Positions 25,190 to 34,252 of a stretch of 64,000 nt of DNA are shown in pieces; the first letter of the stretch is position 1; each line of letters opens with the position of its first letter. The stretch is from an uncultured Alteromonadaceae bacterium (GTDB lineage Bacteria > Pseudomonadota > Gammaproteobacteria > Enterobacterales > Alteromonadaceae): positions 124,001 through 188,000 of the forward strand of contig CAJXMO010000006.1 of assembly GCA_913056495.1 (NCBI GenBank), given 5' to 3'. The notes below the pieces were generated by a model that saw nothing but the letters and a program-made list of their open reading frames with translations, made no database searches and was not told the DNA's origin. The position numbers and the translations under genes are program-made.

Positions 25190-27082
25190 ATGACAGACGC
25201 TTTAATTTCTCAGGCTAAACAGATTTATAACATTGCTAACTGGAGCGATGGCTATTTTGATATTGATTCTTACGGTAATCTGGTTGCTCAACCAAAAGGA
25301 CAACCGCAGACTCAGGTCAGATTAAATAAAATTATTCAGGCGCTCAAGGAAACCGGATTACGTCTGCCTGTTTTACTTAGATTTACAGACATATTGCGCG
25401 ATCGAGTGGGCTCACTTAACAGTGCGTTTAGTGATGCTATTGAGCAAGTTAATTATCAGGGACGTTATACAACCGTTTACCCTATCAAAGTAAACCAGCA
25501 ATTCAGTGTGATTGAGCAATTGCTCAAAGCTGAGCCGCAAATTGGTTTAGAGGCTGGTAGTAAACCTGAACTTTTAGCCATTTTGGGCGCAACCGACAAA
25601 CCGTTAAAACTAGTCTGTAATGGTTACAAAGACTCAGAGTTTTTAGAACTCGCCAGTATTGCCAAACAAATGGGCCATCAGGTCTATGTTGTGGTCGAAA
25701 AACTGTCAGAACTGAATACCCTGTTAAAAGTGATTAAACAATTCCCTACCGCACCGAGTATCGGGATCCGAATTCGACTGAATTCGGTTGGTAAAGGAAA
25801 ATGGCAAAATACAGCCGGCATTAAAGGTAAGTTTGGGTTAACGTCCAGCCAGTTATTAAAAGCCATTGAAATGCTAAAAGCCGAAAATCAGCTCGATTTA
25901 TTTCAATTGATTCATTTTCATATTGGTTCCCAAATTGCGAATATCCGGGATATTCAGATTGCAATCAGGGAATGTGCGCGTTATTACACTGAACTTAAAC
26001 AATTAGGTATCAATATCACAACCTTAGATGTCGGCGGTGGTTTAGGTGTGGATTATGAAGGCAGTGGCAGTCGCAGTCATTGCTCGATGAATTATGATAT
26101 GTCTGAATATGCTAGAAATATAGTCACAGGTATTGCTGATATCTGTCGGGAGAGCGATGTCCCTGAACCCAATATCATTACTGAATCGGGTCGTGCAATA
26201 ACAGCACATCATGCCGTATTAATTACCAATGTTATTGATATTGAAACGCCTTCCAAACCACTTGATGATTTGGAAACACTCACTGATTTAGCTGAGGATG
26301 CACCGCTGGAAAGTCAGGAAGTGGCTGCATTGAATCATAAATTAAACGAACGAAATGCGCTAGAGTGCTACCATGATGCGATTCATTATTTTAGTGAAGC
26401 TCAGCAAAAATTTGTTTTAGGGTTATTCAGTTTGTCTCATTGGGCTGAATTTGAAGCCCTTTATTTTACGACTCTGCATCATATTAAACAGAACCTGAAT
26501 GATAAGGCTCGTGCTCATAGAGAAATTCAGGAAGAGTTAGATGAAAAGCTAGCGAGTAAGTTATTCTGTAATTTTTCATTATTTCAGTCATTACCGGATG
26601 CCTGGGGTATTGATCAAATATTTCCGGTTGTTCCTTTACAAAAATTAGAACAACCACTGTCCATGAGAGCGATTATCCAGGATATTACCTGTGATTCCGA
26701 TGGTCAGCTTAAACAGTATGCAGATGGAATGGGCATTGAAGCCAGCTTGCCGCTACCTGTATATAAAGCGGGTGAAGAGTACTTATTAGGCATATTTATG
26801 GTCGGTGCCTATCAGGAAATTTTAGGCGATATGCATAATTTATTCGGCGATACGGATTCAGCGCATATTGAATTTGATGCTCAGGGTAACTGGAAAATTA
26901 ACCACACTTTATTTGGCGACAGCGCAGAATCAGCGCTGGCAACGGTTCATTTCCAAAAAGAAACTTTGCTTGAAAACTATCATACGCAGTTGCAAAGCTC
27001 TAACTTGTCCAACGATCAAAAAGATCAATATTACCTTCAGCTCAAAGCCGGGATTGAAGGGTATACCTACTTTGAAGACTAA
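25190..27082 (+). CDS. speA: Biosynthetic arginine decarboxylase
   Basis: 630 residues from the ATG at 25190 (an upstream TTG at 25172 adds six residues with no support). PLP enzyme making agmatine from arginine, the first step of putrescine synthesis. The PLP lysine is in TVYPIKVNQQ; HFHIGSQIANIRDI, LDVGGGLGVDYEGS and NIITESGRAITAHHAVL are the barrel motifs of fold-III decarboxylases of the SpeA type. The C-terminal half has the SpeA-specific helical bundle and beta domain. No signal peptide is seen. It is divergent from speE, consistent with a polyamine locus. Confidence 0.97.
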   Translation: MTDALISQAKQIYNIANWSDGYFDIDSYGNLVAQPKGQPQTQVRLNKIIQALKETGLRLPVLLRFTDILRDRVGSLNSAFSDAIEQVNYQGRYTTVYPIKVNQQFSVIEQLLKAEPQIGLEAGSKPELLAILGATDKPLKLVCNGYKDSEFLELASIAKQMGHQVYVVVEKLSELNTLLKVIKQFPTAPSIGIRIRLNSVGKGKWQNTAGIKGKFGLTSSQLLKAIEMLKAENQLDLFQLIHFHIGSQIANIRDIQIAIRECARYYTELKQLGINITTLDVGGGLGVDYEGSGSRSHCSMNYDMSEYARNIVTGIADICRESDVPEPNIITESGRAITAHHAVLITNVIDIETPSKPLDDLETLTDLAEDAPLESQEVAALNHKLNERNALECYHDAIHYFSEAQQKFVLGLFSLSHWAEFEALYFTTLHHIKQNLNDKARAHREIQEELDEKLASKLFCNFSLFQSLPDAWGIDQIFPVVPLQKLEQPLSMRAIIQDITCDSDGQLKQYADGMGIEASLPLPVYKAGEEYLLGIFMVGAYQEILGDMHNLFGDTDSAHIEFDAQGNWKINHTLFGDSAESALATVHFQKETLLENYHTQLQSSNLSNDQKDQYYLQLKAGIEGYTYFED

Positions 27083-27124
27083 ACGATCAAGCCAGGTTAA
27101 ATAGACTTAACCTGGCATCTTAAA

Positions 27125-27187
27125 TTACCTCAGCTGCGCATAATAAAAATTGCCCACCTATTCTATACGCAGCTCAGGTTAAATTGG
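27125..27187. repeat. Short inverted-repeat element related to the 43.5-kb MITE
   Basis: Left end TTACCTCAGCTGCGCATAAT (27125 onward) and right end ATACGCAGCTCAGGTTAAAT (27165 onward) are imperfect inverted copies. The 25 bases at 27128-27152 match the complement of the right end of the element at 43494-43710 (43683-43708) except for one extra C. It lies just after speA and may double as a transcript end. Confidence 0.7.
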
Positions 27188-27330
27188 TTTTCCAGCCCGC
27201 TATCAAGCCAATTTCTGACTAAACTTAAAACCGACTTAGCGCAATTCTGGCTTTTGTATTATGCTTATCTAAACTCATCACTCCCTATCCAAAACCAACG
27301 ATTGGCTTCGATTATCGGGAATACGTCAGA

Positions 27331-29325
27331 ATGACAACTGAAAAAATCGCATTCAATAGAAAGATACGAAAGTCATCCTCAAAAAGAAAACTCGCCACCA
27401 TTGTTTCGCTTTTAATCTTTGTGATATTTGTCGTTTTTGCCCTATCTTTTATCCAATCGACGATTATGGATTCAGTTCGTGCCTATGTTCGTGGTGAAGG
27501 CCTGTATGCAAAAGCTCAAAAAGATGCAGTGACTGCACTTACGTCATACAGCTATACTCAGGATAAAAATGAGTTTCAGGCATTTCAACATGCCCTGTTA
27601 ATTCCGTTAGGTGCCAGACAGGCACGAGAGACTTTACAATCTGATAGCCCTGATTATCAATTAGCCTATCAGGGTTTTCTGGTCACGAAAAGCCACCCTG
27701 ACGATATTGACGGCATGATTCACTTTTTTCTCAATTTTGAGCACTTTCCCTATATGAAAGATGCAATTGCACTCTGGACTGAAGCCGACCAGCTTATTGC
27801 AGAACTAGAAAAGCTCGGCTTTGAGATAAAACAAGCAATTGAAAATAATGATAAAACTTCATTAGTGCAGTTAACCGAGAATTTAAAAACTCTTAATAAC
27901 AAGCTCAATAATATAGAATACGAATTTTCTTTGGTACTCAGTGAAGGCGCACACTGGATTACACAAACGTCACTCGTGATTAACGCGATCTTGATTAGTG
28001 TCATTCTGGCGCTTGTTCTGTTTTTTACCCGCCGGATTTTTCAAAGTATTATTCAGACAGAGCAAGATTTATTAGTCAGCGAAAATCGCTTTGAAAGCTT
28101 ATTCCGAACCAATTTGCTCGCGATTGTAGACTGGGATAAAGAGGGCGCCATCACAGATGCTAATCAAGCTTTTTTAAATATGCTCGGCTTTACCAAAGAG
28201 GATTTAAAAGGCGGTAAGATAAACTGGAAAAGTATTACACCGGCAAAATGGCAGCCGCAGGATGAAAAAAAGTTACCTGAGATATTAAAAAAAGGTCATT
28301 GCAAACCATTTGAAAAAGAATTCATCGCTAAAAATGGTCAGCATGTGCCTGTCTATCTGGGCGCTGCTTTGCTAGGTGGTGAAAGCAGTAAAGGCATTGC
28401 TTTTTTTATTAATCAGTCTGAAACTAAAAAAGCGCAGAAGGAAATGCGTCTGGCGGCGACTGTATTTAACTCAAGCAGTAATGGCATCATAATTACCGAT
28501 CAGAATTTTTGTGCGGTTTCTGCCAATGAGACTTACCTAACATTAACAGGCCAAAGCAAGGGTGAAGTACTGGGCAATATACCTGAATTCATTCGTCCGC
28601 CCAGTATGACTGACGAGTTAGCACAATCCATTAATCAAACGCTTTTGATTAATAGTCACTGGCATGATGATTTACCAATACATTCTAAGGTCGGTATCGA
28701 AATACCGGTCGAAGTATCCATTAATGCGGTCAAAGATAACAACGGCCAAGTTTCTAATTTTGTTATTATTTTAAATGATATTACAGAGCGGGTTGCAACT
28801 GAGAAAAAGCTGCGTTACCTGGCACAATACGATTATCTGACGGGGCTTGCGAACAGAGCATTTTTTGCAGAGCGCCATAGCCAGGCATTGCACAGAGCAA
28901 AACGACTGGATTCTATGGTGGCAATTCTATTTATCGATCTGGATAAATTTAAACCCATCAACGACCAGCTCGGACACGAAGTTGGCGATGGTTTATTAAA
29001 AGCGATATCAGAGCGTATAACCAGTCAAGTCAGAGATACTGATACCGTGGGCCGACTCGGCGGAGACGAATTTGTTGTATTGCTCGAAGATTTAACCGAG
29101 GTGGAGTCTGCCAAACAAGTGGCAACAAAAATTATTTCCGCGATTAATCATCCGTTTTCGGTCAATGAATATAATTTATCCGTTGGTTGCAGCATTGGGA
29201 TAGCCATGTATCCGGAAGATGCTCAGTCATCGGAAGAACTGATAAAACAAGCCGACTTAGCCATGTATCATGCAAAAGAAGCTGGTCGTAACCGATTTAT
29301 GCTATTTAAAAAAGAATTTGTATAA
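27331..29325 (+). CDS. Membrane PAS-PAS-GGDEF diguanylate cyclase
   Basis: 664 residues. TM1 (about 19-42) and TM2 (about 208-230) flank a helical periplasmic sensor of ~165 residues. Two PAS domains follow (beginning near ESLFRTNLLAIVDWDKEGAI and FNSSSNGIIITDQNF), then a GGDEF domain starting DYLTGLANRAFF. The catalytic loop GRLGGDEFVVLL is intact, with an RDTD I-site five residues upstream. The domain ends the protein; no EAL is present. It should synthesise c-di-GMP in response to a periplasmic or PAS-bound signal. The gene stands alone between speA and the P-type ATPase. Confidence 0.94.
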   Translation: MTTEKIAFNRKIRKSSSKRKLATIVSLLIFVIFVVFALSFIQSTIMDSVRAYVRGEGLYAKAQKDAVTALTSYSYTQDKNEFQAFQHALLIPLGARQARETLQSDSPDYQLAYQGFLVTKSHPDDIDGMIHFFLNFEHFPYMKDAIALWTEADQLIAELEKLGFEIKQAIENNDKTSLVQLTENLKTLNNKLNNIEYEFSLVLSEGAHWITQTSLVINAILISVILALVLFFTRRIFQSIIQTEQDLLVSENRFESLFRTNLLAIVDWDKEGAITDANQAFLNMLGFTKEDLKGGKINWKSITPAKWQPQDEKKLPEILKKGHCKPFEKEFIAKNGQHVPVYLGAALLGGESSKGIAFFINQSETKKAQKEMRLAATVFNSSSNGIIITDQNFCAVSANETYLTLTGQSKGEVLGNIPEFIRPPSMTDELAQSINQTLLINSHWHDDLPIHSKVGIEIPVEVSINAVKDNNGQVSNFVIILNDITERVATEKKLRYLAQYDYLTGLANRAFFAERHSQALHRAKRLDSMVAILFIDLDKFKPINDQLGHEVGDGLLKAISERITSQVRDTDTVGRLGGDEFVVLLEDLTEVESAKQVATKIISAINHPFSVNEYNLSVGCSIGIAMYPEDAQSSEELIKQADLAMYHAKEAGRNRFMLFKKEFV

Positions 29326-29439
29326 CTGTACGTTTTCAAATTACACACGAAAGCTGTAGGATATTTATTCCGGTCAAGTCGCGCCTACATATTCCTCCCA
29401 GCTCAAATTATAAACAAAGATAAACACGCCCCAGAAAGC

Positions 29440-32115
29440 TTAGTTTTTTAGCACTTCAACCTGATATCGACTCAGTTTGTCTCTGCGGCGTCTTATCCAG
29501 ATTTTGTGAAGCTCTTCGACTACTAATAAACTTAACGCCATTAATAAAAGCTGAATCCATTCTTCTAAAGTAATCGGTTGTAACATGAGCACATCAGCAA
29601 GACCCTGAGTATACATAGCACCAATATGCACAAGTTGAGCAAGTGGTACCGCGCATACCAAAAACGGATTACGCAATAAGGACATTTTGAACAGTGACTG
29701 AGTTTCTGAACGACTGTTAAGTGCATGAATATTGCCAAAAATAACCATCAGCATAAGGGTTAAATTTCGGGCATGTTCAAGGCTATGACCCAATTCTAAC
29801 TGCCAGCTAAAGTTTGCAAATGCCACAAAGCCCATAACACCGCCGACAACCAATACATGCTCTACTAAATGAGTTTCAAATACAGCTTCTTGAGGCGAAC
29901 GGGGCAAAGCTTTAAGTTCGTTACCTTCTTTGGGCTCAAATGCCAGCGCTATATCCTGAAAACCGTTTGCAATAAGATTTAACCAAAGTAGCTGAACCGC
30001 AATCATAGGCATAGGTAAACCCGCCATCACACACAGGAAAAATAATAAAATAGCCGAAAAACCAGTTGCTATCAGCAAACCTATGACTTTTCTAATATTG
30101 CTATAAACCACTCGCCCCTGCTCAATGCCCGCAACGATAGACGCGAAGTTATCATCAGTAATAATAAGATCAGCTGTTTCTTTGGCTACATCTGTTCCCC
30201 GTTTACCCATTGCTATACCCACATTTGACTGGCGCATAGCCGGTGCGTCATTAACTCCATCTCCAGTCACAGCAACAAAATGTCCCTCTCTCATAAAACT
30301 ATCAACAATCAGTTTTTTCTGATAAGGCTCTATTCTCGCAAATACTCTGACTGGACGAATCAGATTGTCAAAGGCTTCTACATCCTCTGATTCTAAAGCT
30401 TTTATCTGAGCTCCGGTTACCACATTATCCTTTTCAGTTGCCAACCCCAGTTCAGTTGCTATAGATTTAGCTGTAGCCGGATGGTCGCCGGTTATCATAG
30501 CAACACCTATCCCGCCTTGACGACATTGCATAATGGCTTTTTTAGCATCCTGGCGAAGCGGATCTATCATAGCCACCATACCTAAAAAGGTCATTTGAGT
30601 TAATTTTTGATCACGCTCAGATTCTTTTTTAGCCAGAGCAATAATCCGGTAACCCTTAGTCGCTAACTCAGTGAACTGGTGCTCTATAAAAGCAGAATCT
30701 ATCGGTATAATTGAATTATCAGTTTGCATGTAAGTACACATGCTTAATATTTTTTCGGGGCTCCCTTTTGCATAAATATAAGTTTTGTCATTTACCTGAT
30801 TTATAATCCCACTATAGGCATTTTCTGACTCATATGGGATCAGTGTAATTTGCGCCTGCTCACTCCTCAATTCGCTTATCGACATTCCAAGCTTTTTAGC
30901 CATGACTAAAAATGCAATATCGACAATATCGCCGTTAGAGGCCCATTCCCCGCCAGCGTAATCCAGCTGACTTTCATTGGCGAGCACGCCAGCAGTACAT
31001 AACTCACACAATGCAGCCCAGGTATCGGGCTGTGTATTACCTTGCGCTGTCACCTTGCCGCCTGGCGCAACCCCTTCACCTGTCACTGAAAACGCTTGAT
31101 CATCCGGTAATACAATCTTTGTGATTGTCAGCTCGTTAACGGTTAATGTGCCGGTTTTATCGGAGCAAATAAAAGTGGCAGAACCCAAAGCTTCAACGGC
31201 AACTAATTTACGAATAATGACATTATTTTTGACCATTCTAGACATACCAATAGCCAGTGCGACCGTTAACGCGGCTGGTAAACCTTCCGGTATAACAGAT
31301 ACCGCAAGGCCTATTGTCATTAAAATCATTTCTTCAACTGAGTAGCCGCCTTTTAGCAACATCAACGCAGTTAAAGCCGCAATTGCAAGTAAAATGCCGG
31401 CTGCAACCTGATAGGTAAATTTACGAATACGTATCATCAACGGAGGCTCAGATACACGTTTAGCCGTCACCTGTTTAGCGATCTGGCCTAATTGAGTGCG
31501 ACTGGCAGTCGCTGTAACTCTGCCCTGAGCCCGTCCCTGAGTAATGATACTGCCAGCAAAACATTGGCTCACCTGCTCCGATAAAGCCGCGCTACTTGAT
31601 ACAACTGCATGCGCTTTTTTAGTGACCGCTAAAGATTCCCCGGTGAGCATAGATTCATCAACTGCGAGATTTTGACTGGATATCAACTCAATGTCAGCCG
31701 GGACCTTATCTCCAGAAGCAAGTAGAATAACGTCGCCGGGTACGATTTCTTCAACATCCAGAGTTTGAATTTGACCATCCCTTAATACATGGGCCGTGCC
31801 TTTGACCAGATTTTTTAAGGCCGCTGCGGCCCTCTGTGCAGAATACTCCTGAATGGTGCCAATACTGGCATTAACCAATAGAACAATAATAATAAAAACG
31901 CCGCTGGGGTTTTGTCCTAAAGCAAAAGAAATAACAGCAGCCAACAATAAAATATAGATAAACGGACTGAGAAACTGTCTTAGAAACAATATGCTTAGAC
32001 TTGGCAAAGCAGCATTTGGAAGTCGGTTATAGCCGAACTTGGCCAAGCGTCCAGCGGCTTCTTCAGATGTTAACCCGGATTCAATATGTGAGGTGTGAGT
32101 TGATTCTGCATTCAT
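29440..32115 (-). CDS. P2-type cation-transporting ATPase (SERCA/PMR1-like)
   Basis: 891 residues starting at the ATG at 32115, which has GGAAG 8 bp upstream; a TTG at 32136 is the longer alternative. It has an N-terminal cation-ATPase domain (GLTSEEAAGRLAKFGYNRL), the actuator TGES (DESMLTGESLAVTK), the phosphorylation site SDKTGTLT, the nucleotide-site KGSPEK, the hinge TGDGVNDAPAMRQ and about ten membrane helices. PEGLP in M4 fits Ca2+-type pumps, but the M6 motif is WLNLIANGFQDIAL rather than the usual N-L-x-T-D-G of Ca2+-ATPases, so the ion and stoichiometry should not be assumed. Confidence 0.93.
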   Translation of the reverse strand: MNAESTHTSHIESGLTSEEAAGRLAKFGYNRLPNAALPSLSILFLRQFLSPFIYILLLAAVISFALGQNPSGVFIIIVLLVNASIGTIQEYSAQRAAAALKNLVKGTAHVLRDGQIQTLDVEEIVPGDVILLASGDKVPADIELISSQNLAVDESMLTGESLAVTKKAHAVVSSSAALSEQVSQCFAGSIITQGRAQGRVTATASRTQLGQIAKQVTAKRVSEPPLMIRIRKFTYQVAAGILLAIAALTALMLLKGGYSVEEMILMTIGLAVSVIPEGLPAALTVALAIGMSRMVKNNVIIRKLVAVEALGSATFICSDKTGTLTVNELTITKIVLPDDQAFSVTGEGVAPGGKVTAQGNTQPDTWAALCELCTAGVLANESQLDYAGGEWASNGDIVDIAFLVMAKKLGMSISELRSEQAQITLIPYESENAYSGIINQVNDKTYIYAKGSPEKILSMCTYMQTDNSIIPIDSAFIEHQFTELATKGYRIIALAKKESERDQKLTQMTFLGMVAMIDPLRQDAKKAIMQCRQGGIGVAMITGDHPATAKSIATELGLATEKDNVVTGAQIKALESEDVEAFDNLIRPVRVFARIEPYQKKLIVDSFMREGHFVAVTGDGVNDAPAMRQSNVGIAMGKRGTDVAKETADLIITDDNFASIVAGIEQGRVVYSNIRKVIGLLIATGFSAILLFFLCVMAGLPMPMIAVQLLWLNLIANGFQDIALAFEPKEGNELKALPRSPQEAVFETHLVEHVLVVGGVMGFVAFANFSWQLELGHSLEHARNLTLMLMVIFGNIHALNSRSETQSLFKMSLLRNPFLVCAVPLAQLVHIGAMYTQGLADVLMLQPITLEEWIQLLLMALSLLVVEELHKIWIRRRRDKLSRYQVEVLKN

Positions 32116-32466
32116 TATGACGCTTCCATGGTGCAAAGTTTGACGGCCTGAAGATATTTTAGCCTTGCCATTTTTAGATTATAGAAGCCAGATCAAATTA
32201 AGTGCATTTAATGGTCTGCTCGATTAGGCAAATCATTCACCATAACAGCGTTGTATTAAGTGCTAACAAAGCAAATAGAATCAACATTAAACTGATCTTA
32301 AATCGCAGCTATGGCGTACTAATAATGCAATTAAGCGCACTTTCATCTTATCAATGCTCAATTTTCAAACGATATGATAAATAATTCGTCAGGGATAAAA
32401 TAAAATGACAAATTTAATAAAAATTTCATTAAAAAGTGCGATTTTTTTGCTGAACTTAATTGACTT
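32116..32466. other. Non-coding region between the ATPase and the CIRCE site
   Basis: No supported gene. AT-rich sequence holding the promoters of the divergent ATPase and rpoH genes. TTGACT at 32460-32465 directly abuts the CIRCE element and could be a -35 box, though I cannot place a matching -10 with confidence. Confidence 0.5.
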
Positions 32467-32493
32467 TTAGCACTCAATATTGGAGAGTGCTAA
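32467..32493. promoter_or_regulatory. Perfect CIRCE element (HrcA operator) before rpoH
   Basis: TTAGCACTC (32467-32475), nine bases, GAGTGCTAA (32485-32493): an exact match to the CIRCE consensus TTAGCACTC-N9-GAGTGCTAA, the operator of the heat-shock repressor HrcA. It lies 76 bp upstream of the rpoH start codon. No hrcA or groES is in the window; the site itself is directly visible. Confidence 0.93.
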
Positions 32494-32569
32494 TCAAGGT
32501 TGGCAGTCATAACGATAGACTGCTAAACAAACAGAACGATTTCATTGTTAAATTAATACGGAGCTCAAC

Positions 32570-33436
32570 ATGGCCAATATGTCTGCATCTACAGCTTTAG
32601 TTCTTTCACCGCAAACCGGTAGTTTAGATGCTTACATCCAGTCAGTAAACAGCATTTCAGTGCTAAGCGCTGAAGAAGAGAAAAGTCTGGCTGAGCGATT
32701 ATTTCATGACGGTGATCTGGACGCGGCACAACAGTTAATCATGTCGCATTTACGTTTTGTCGTACATATTGCAAAAAGTTATTCAGGTTATGGTTTACCA
32801 CAAGCTGATTTAATTCAGGAAGGTAACATAGGTTTGATGAAAGCCGTTCGCCGGTTTGATCCATCAGTGGGTGTCCGCCTGGTTTCCTTTGCTGTTCACT
32901 GGATCAAAGCAGAAATTCATGAATATGTACTGAAGAACTGGCGTATTGTTAAAGTTGCAACGACCAAAGCGCAACGAAAATTGTTTTTCAATTTACGTAA
33001 ATCCAAAAAGCGTTTAGGTTGGTTTAACAATGCTGAGGTTGATAAAGTTGCTGATACGTTAGGCGTTAGCCGCCGTGAAGTATTGGAAATGGAATCAAGA
33101 ATGAGCAATCAGGATCAGGCATTTGACCTGACAGGCAGTGATGACGACGAAGGTCCAAATTTTGCCCCCGCTCAGTATCTTGAAGATGCTCAGTCTGACG
33201 TTGCAACAAGTGTTGAATCTAATCAATGGGAACATCATGCGAACAAACGCTTGCTCAACGCGATTTCGACTTTGGATGAACGTAGCCAAGATATTATTCG
33301 TGCGCGCTGGTTGGATGACGGTAATAAAATTACCTTGCAGGAATTAGCGGCTAAATACAGTGTTTCAGCCGAGCGTGTTCGCCAATTAGAATCCAATGCG
33401 ATGAAAAAATTAAAGAGCGCTATGGGCGAGCTTTAA
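32570..33436 (+). CDS. rpoH: RNA polymerase heat-shock sigma factor (sigma-32)
   Basis: 288 residues, typical RpoH length. Region 2 is clear ([53 protein letters not shown]), then the RpoH box [18 protein letters not shown] that distinguishes sigma-32 from other sigma-70 proteins, and region 4 with [20 protein letters not shown]. It directs RNA polymerase to heat-shock promoters. It is not next to ftsEX as in enterobacteria. A perfect CIRCE operator upstream suggests HrcA repression, and a strong terminator follows. Confidence 0.97.
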   Translation: MANMSASTALVLSPQTGSLDAYIQSVNSISVLSAEEEKSLAERLFHDGDLDAAQQLIMSHLRFVVHIAKSYSGYGLPQADLIQEGNIGLMKAVRRFDPSVGVRLVSFAVHWIKAEIHEYVLKNWRIVKVATTKAQRKLFFNLRKSKKRLGWFNNAEVDKVADTLGVSRREVLEMESRMSNQDQAFDLTGSDDDEGPNFAPAQYLEDAQSDVATSVESNQWEHHANKRLLNAISTLDERSQDIIRARWLDDGNKITLQELAAKYSVSAERVRQLESNAMKKLKSAMGEL

Positions 33437-33462
33437 TATAATAACCCGCTCTAAATAATGCT

Positions 33463-33491
33463 AAAAATAGCCAGCTTGTCTGGCTATTTTT
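33463..33491 (+). terminator. Intrinsic terminator of rpoH
   Basis: AAAAATAGCCAG (33463-33474), loop CTTGT, CTGGCTATTTTT (33480-33491): a 12-bp stem ending in a T-run, 26 bp after the rpoH stop. The remaining sequence to 33767 is AT-rich with no recognisable feature other than the promoter region for the next operon. Confidence 0.92.
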
Positions 33492-33767
33492 AATTTACCC
33501 CTGTTATAAATGTTCAAATCCTACATAAATACCTTAGCTCAACGCACTTAAATATTTTCCGAATAACTATAGCTAGATAAATATAAATTGACGTAATCAG
33601 CTATATAACCCCTTGTTTTACATTTTATTTTACCGAACTGGACAAACCAGCCCGATTTTGACCGTTTTGTTATTGCGTCAATTCATCAATAGATTAAAAT
33701 TAAGTGCTAATAATTAAAATAATCGCTTGAGCTTAATCGCAACAGCAGGCTTTATAAAGGAATAGCC

Positions 33768-34250
33768 ATGGAAAACTCAACAAGGTGTCATGTTGAAACG
33801 CCCCACCCCTATCTGGACAACGACCTTAAAATAGATTCGTATACTTTTAAATATATGTGCAAACTGTTTGAGCAAATTGCACAATACTGGCAACTAGAAA
33901 TGCCGTCAGTCGGACAAGAGTCTCAACTTCTTGTATTTATTCAAAATCGCATTAAGCTGGATTTAAACTATTACATAGAATATAAAAATGCGGTTCATGT
34001 CATTAAAGAGCTATGTGCTGTTCATGGCGATCCGCAAGGTTATATACAACTTTTAACCGATCCCAGCGGCCTGATTACGCCAGCTACGACCCCCATTGCG
34101 CGAGCTCGCCAGAAAGTGTCCAACGAATTTATCACTCTTGCGTTGGCCATAGGTGGATTCAAAACGTTTGGCGCTAAAAATGCACTAGGTTACATCAGCG
34201 GCGGTAATATAGAAAATAATGTACCTTACCGGGTTTTCAAGGACGTATAA
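33768..34250 (+). CDS. Small partner protein of the GMC oxidoreductase
   Basis: 160 residues, no clear Tat or Sec signal. It is two bp upstream of a GMC oxidoreductase, the position often taken by small subunits of membrane or periplasmic sugar/alcohol dehydrogenases, but the sequence has no recognisable Tat motif and I do not recognise a family. The visible pattern is a helical N-terminal half (YMCKLFEQIAQYW) and a basic C-terminal part with IARARQKVSNEFITLALAIG. AAGGAAT precedes the ATG. First gene of the six-gene run to 41249. Function inferred only from position. Confidence 0.65.
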   Translation: MENSTRCHVETPHPYLDNDLKIDSYTFKYMCKLFEQIAQYWQLEMPSVGQESQLLVFIQNRIKLDLNYYIEYKNAVHVIKELCAVHGDPQGYIQLLTDPSGLITPATTPIARARQKVSNEFITLALAIGGFKTFGAKNALGYISGGNIENNVPYRVFKDV

Positions 34251-34252
34251 AA

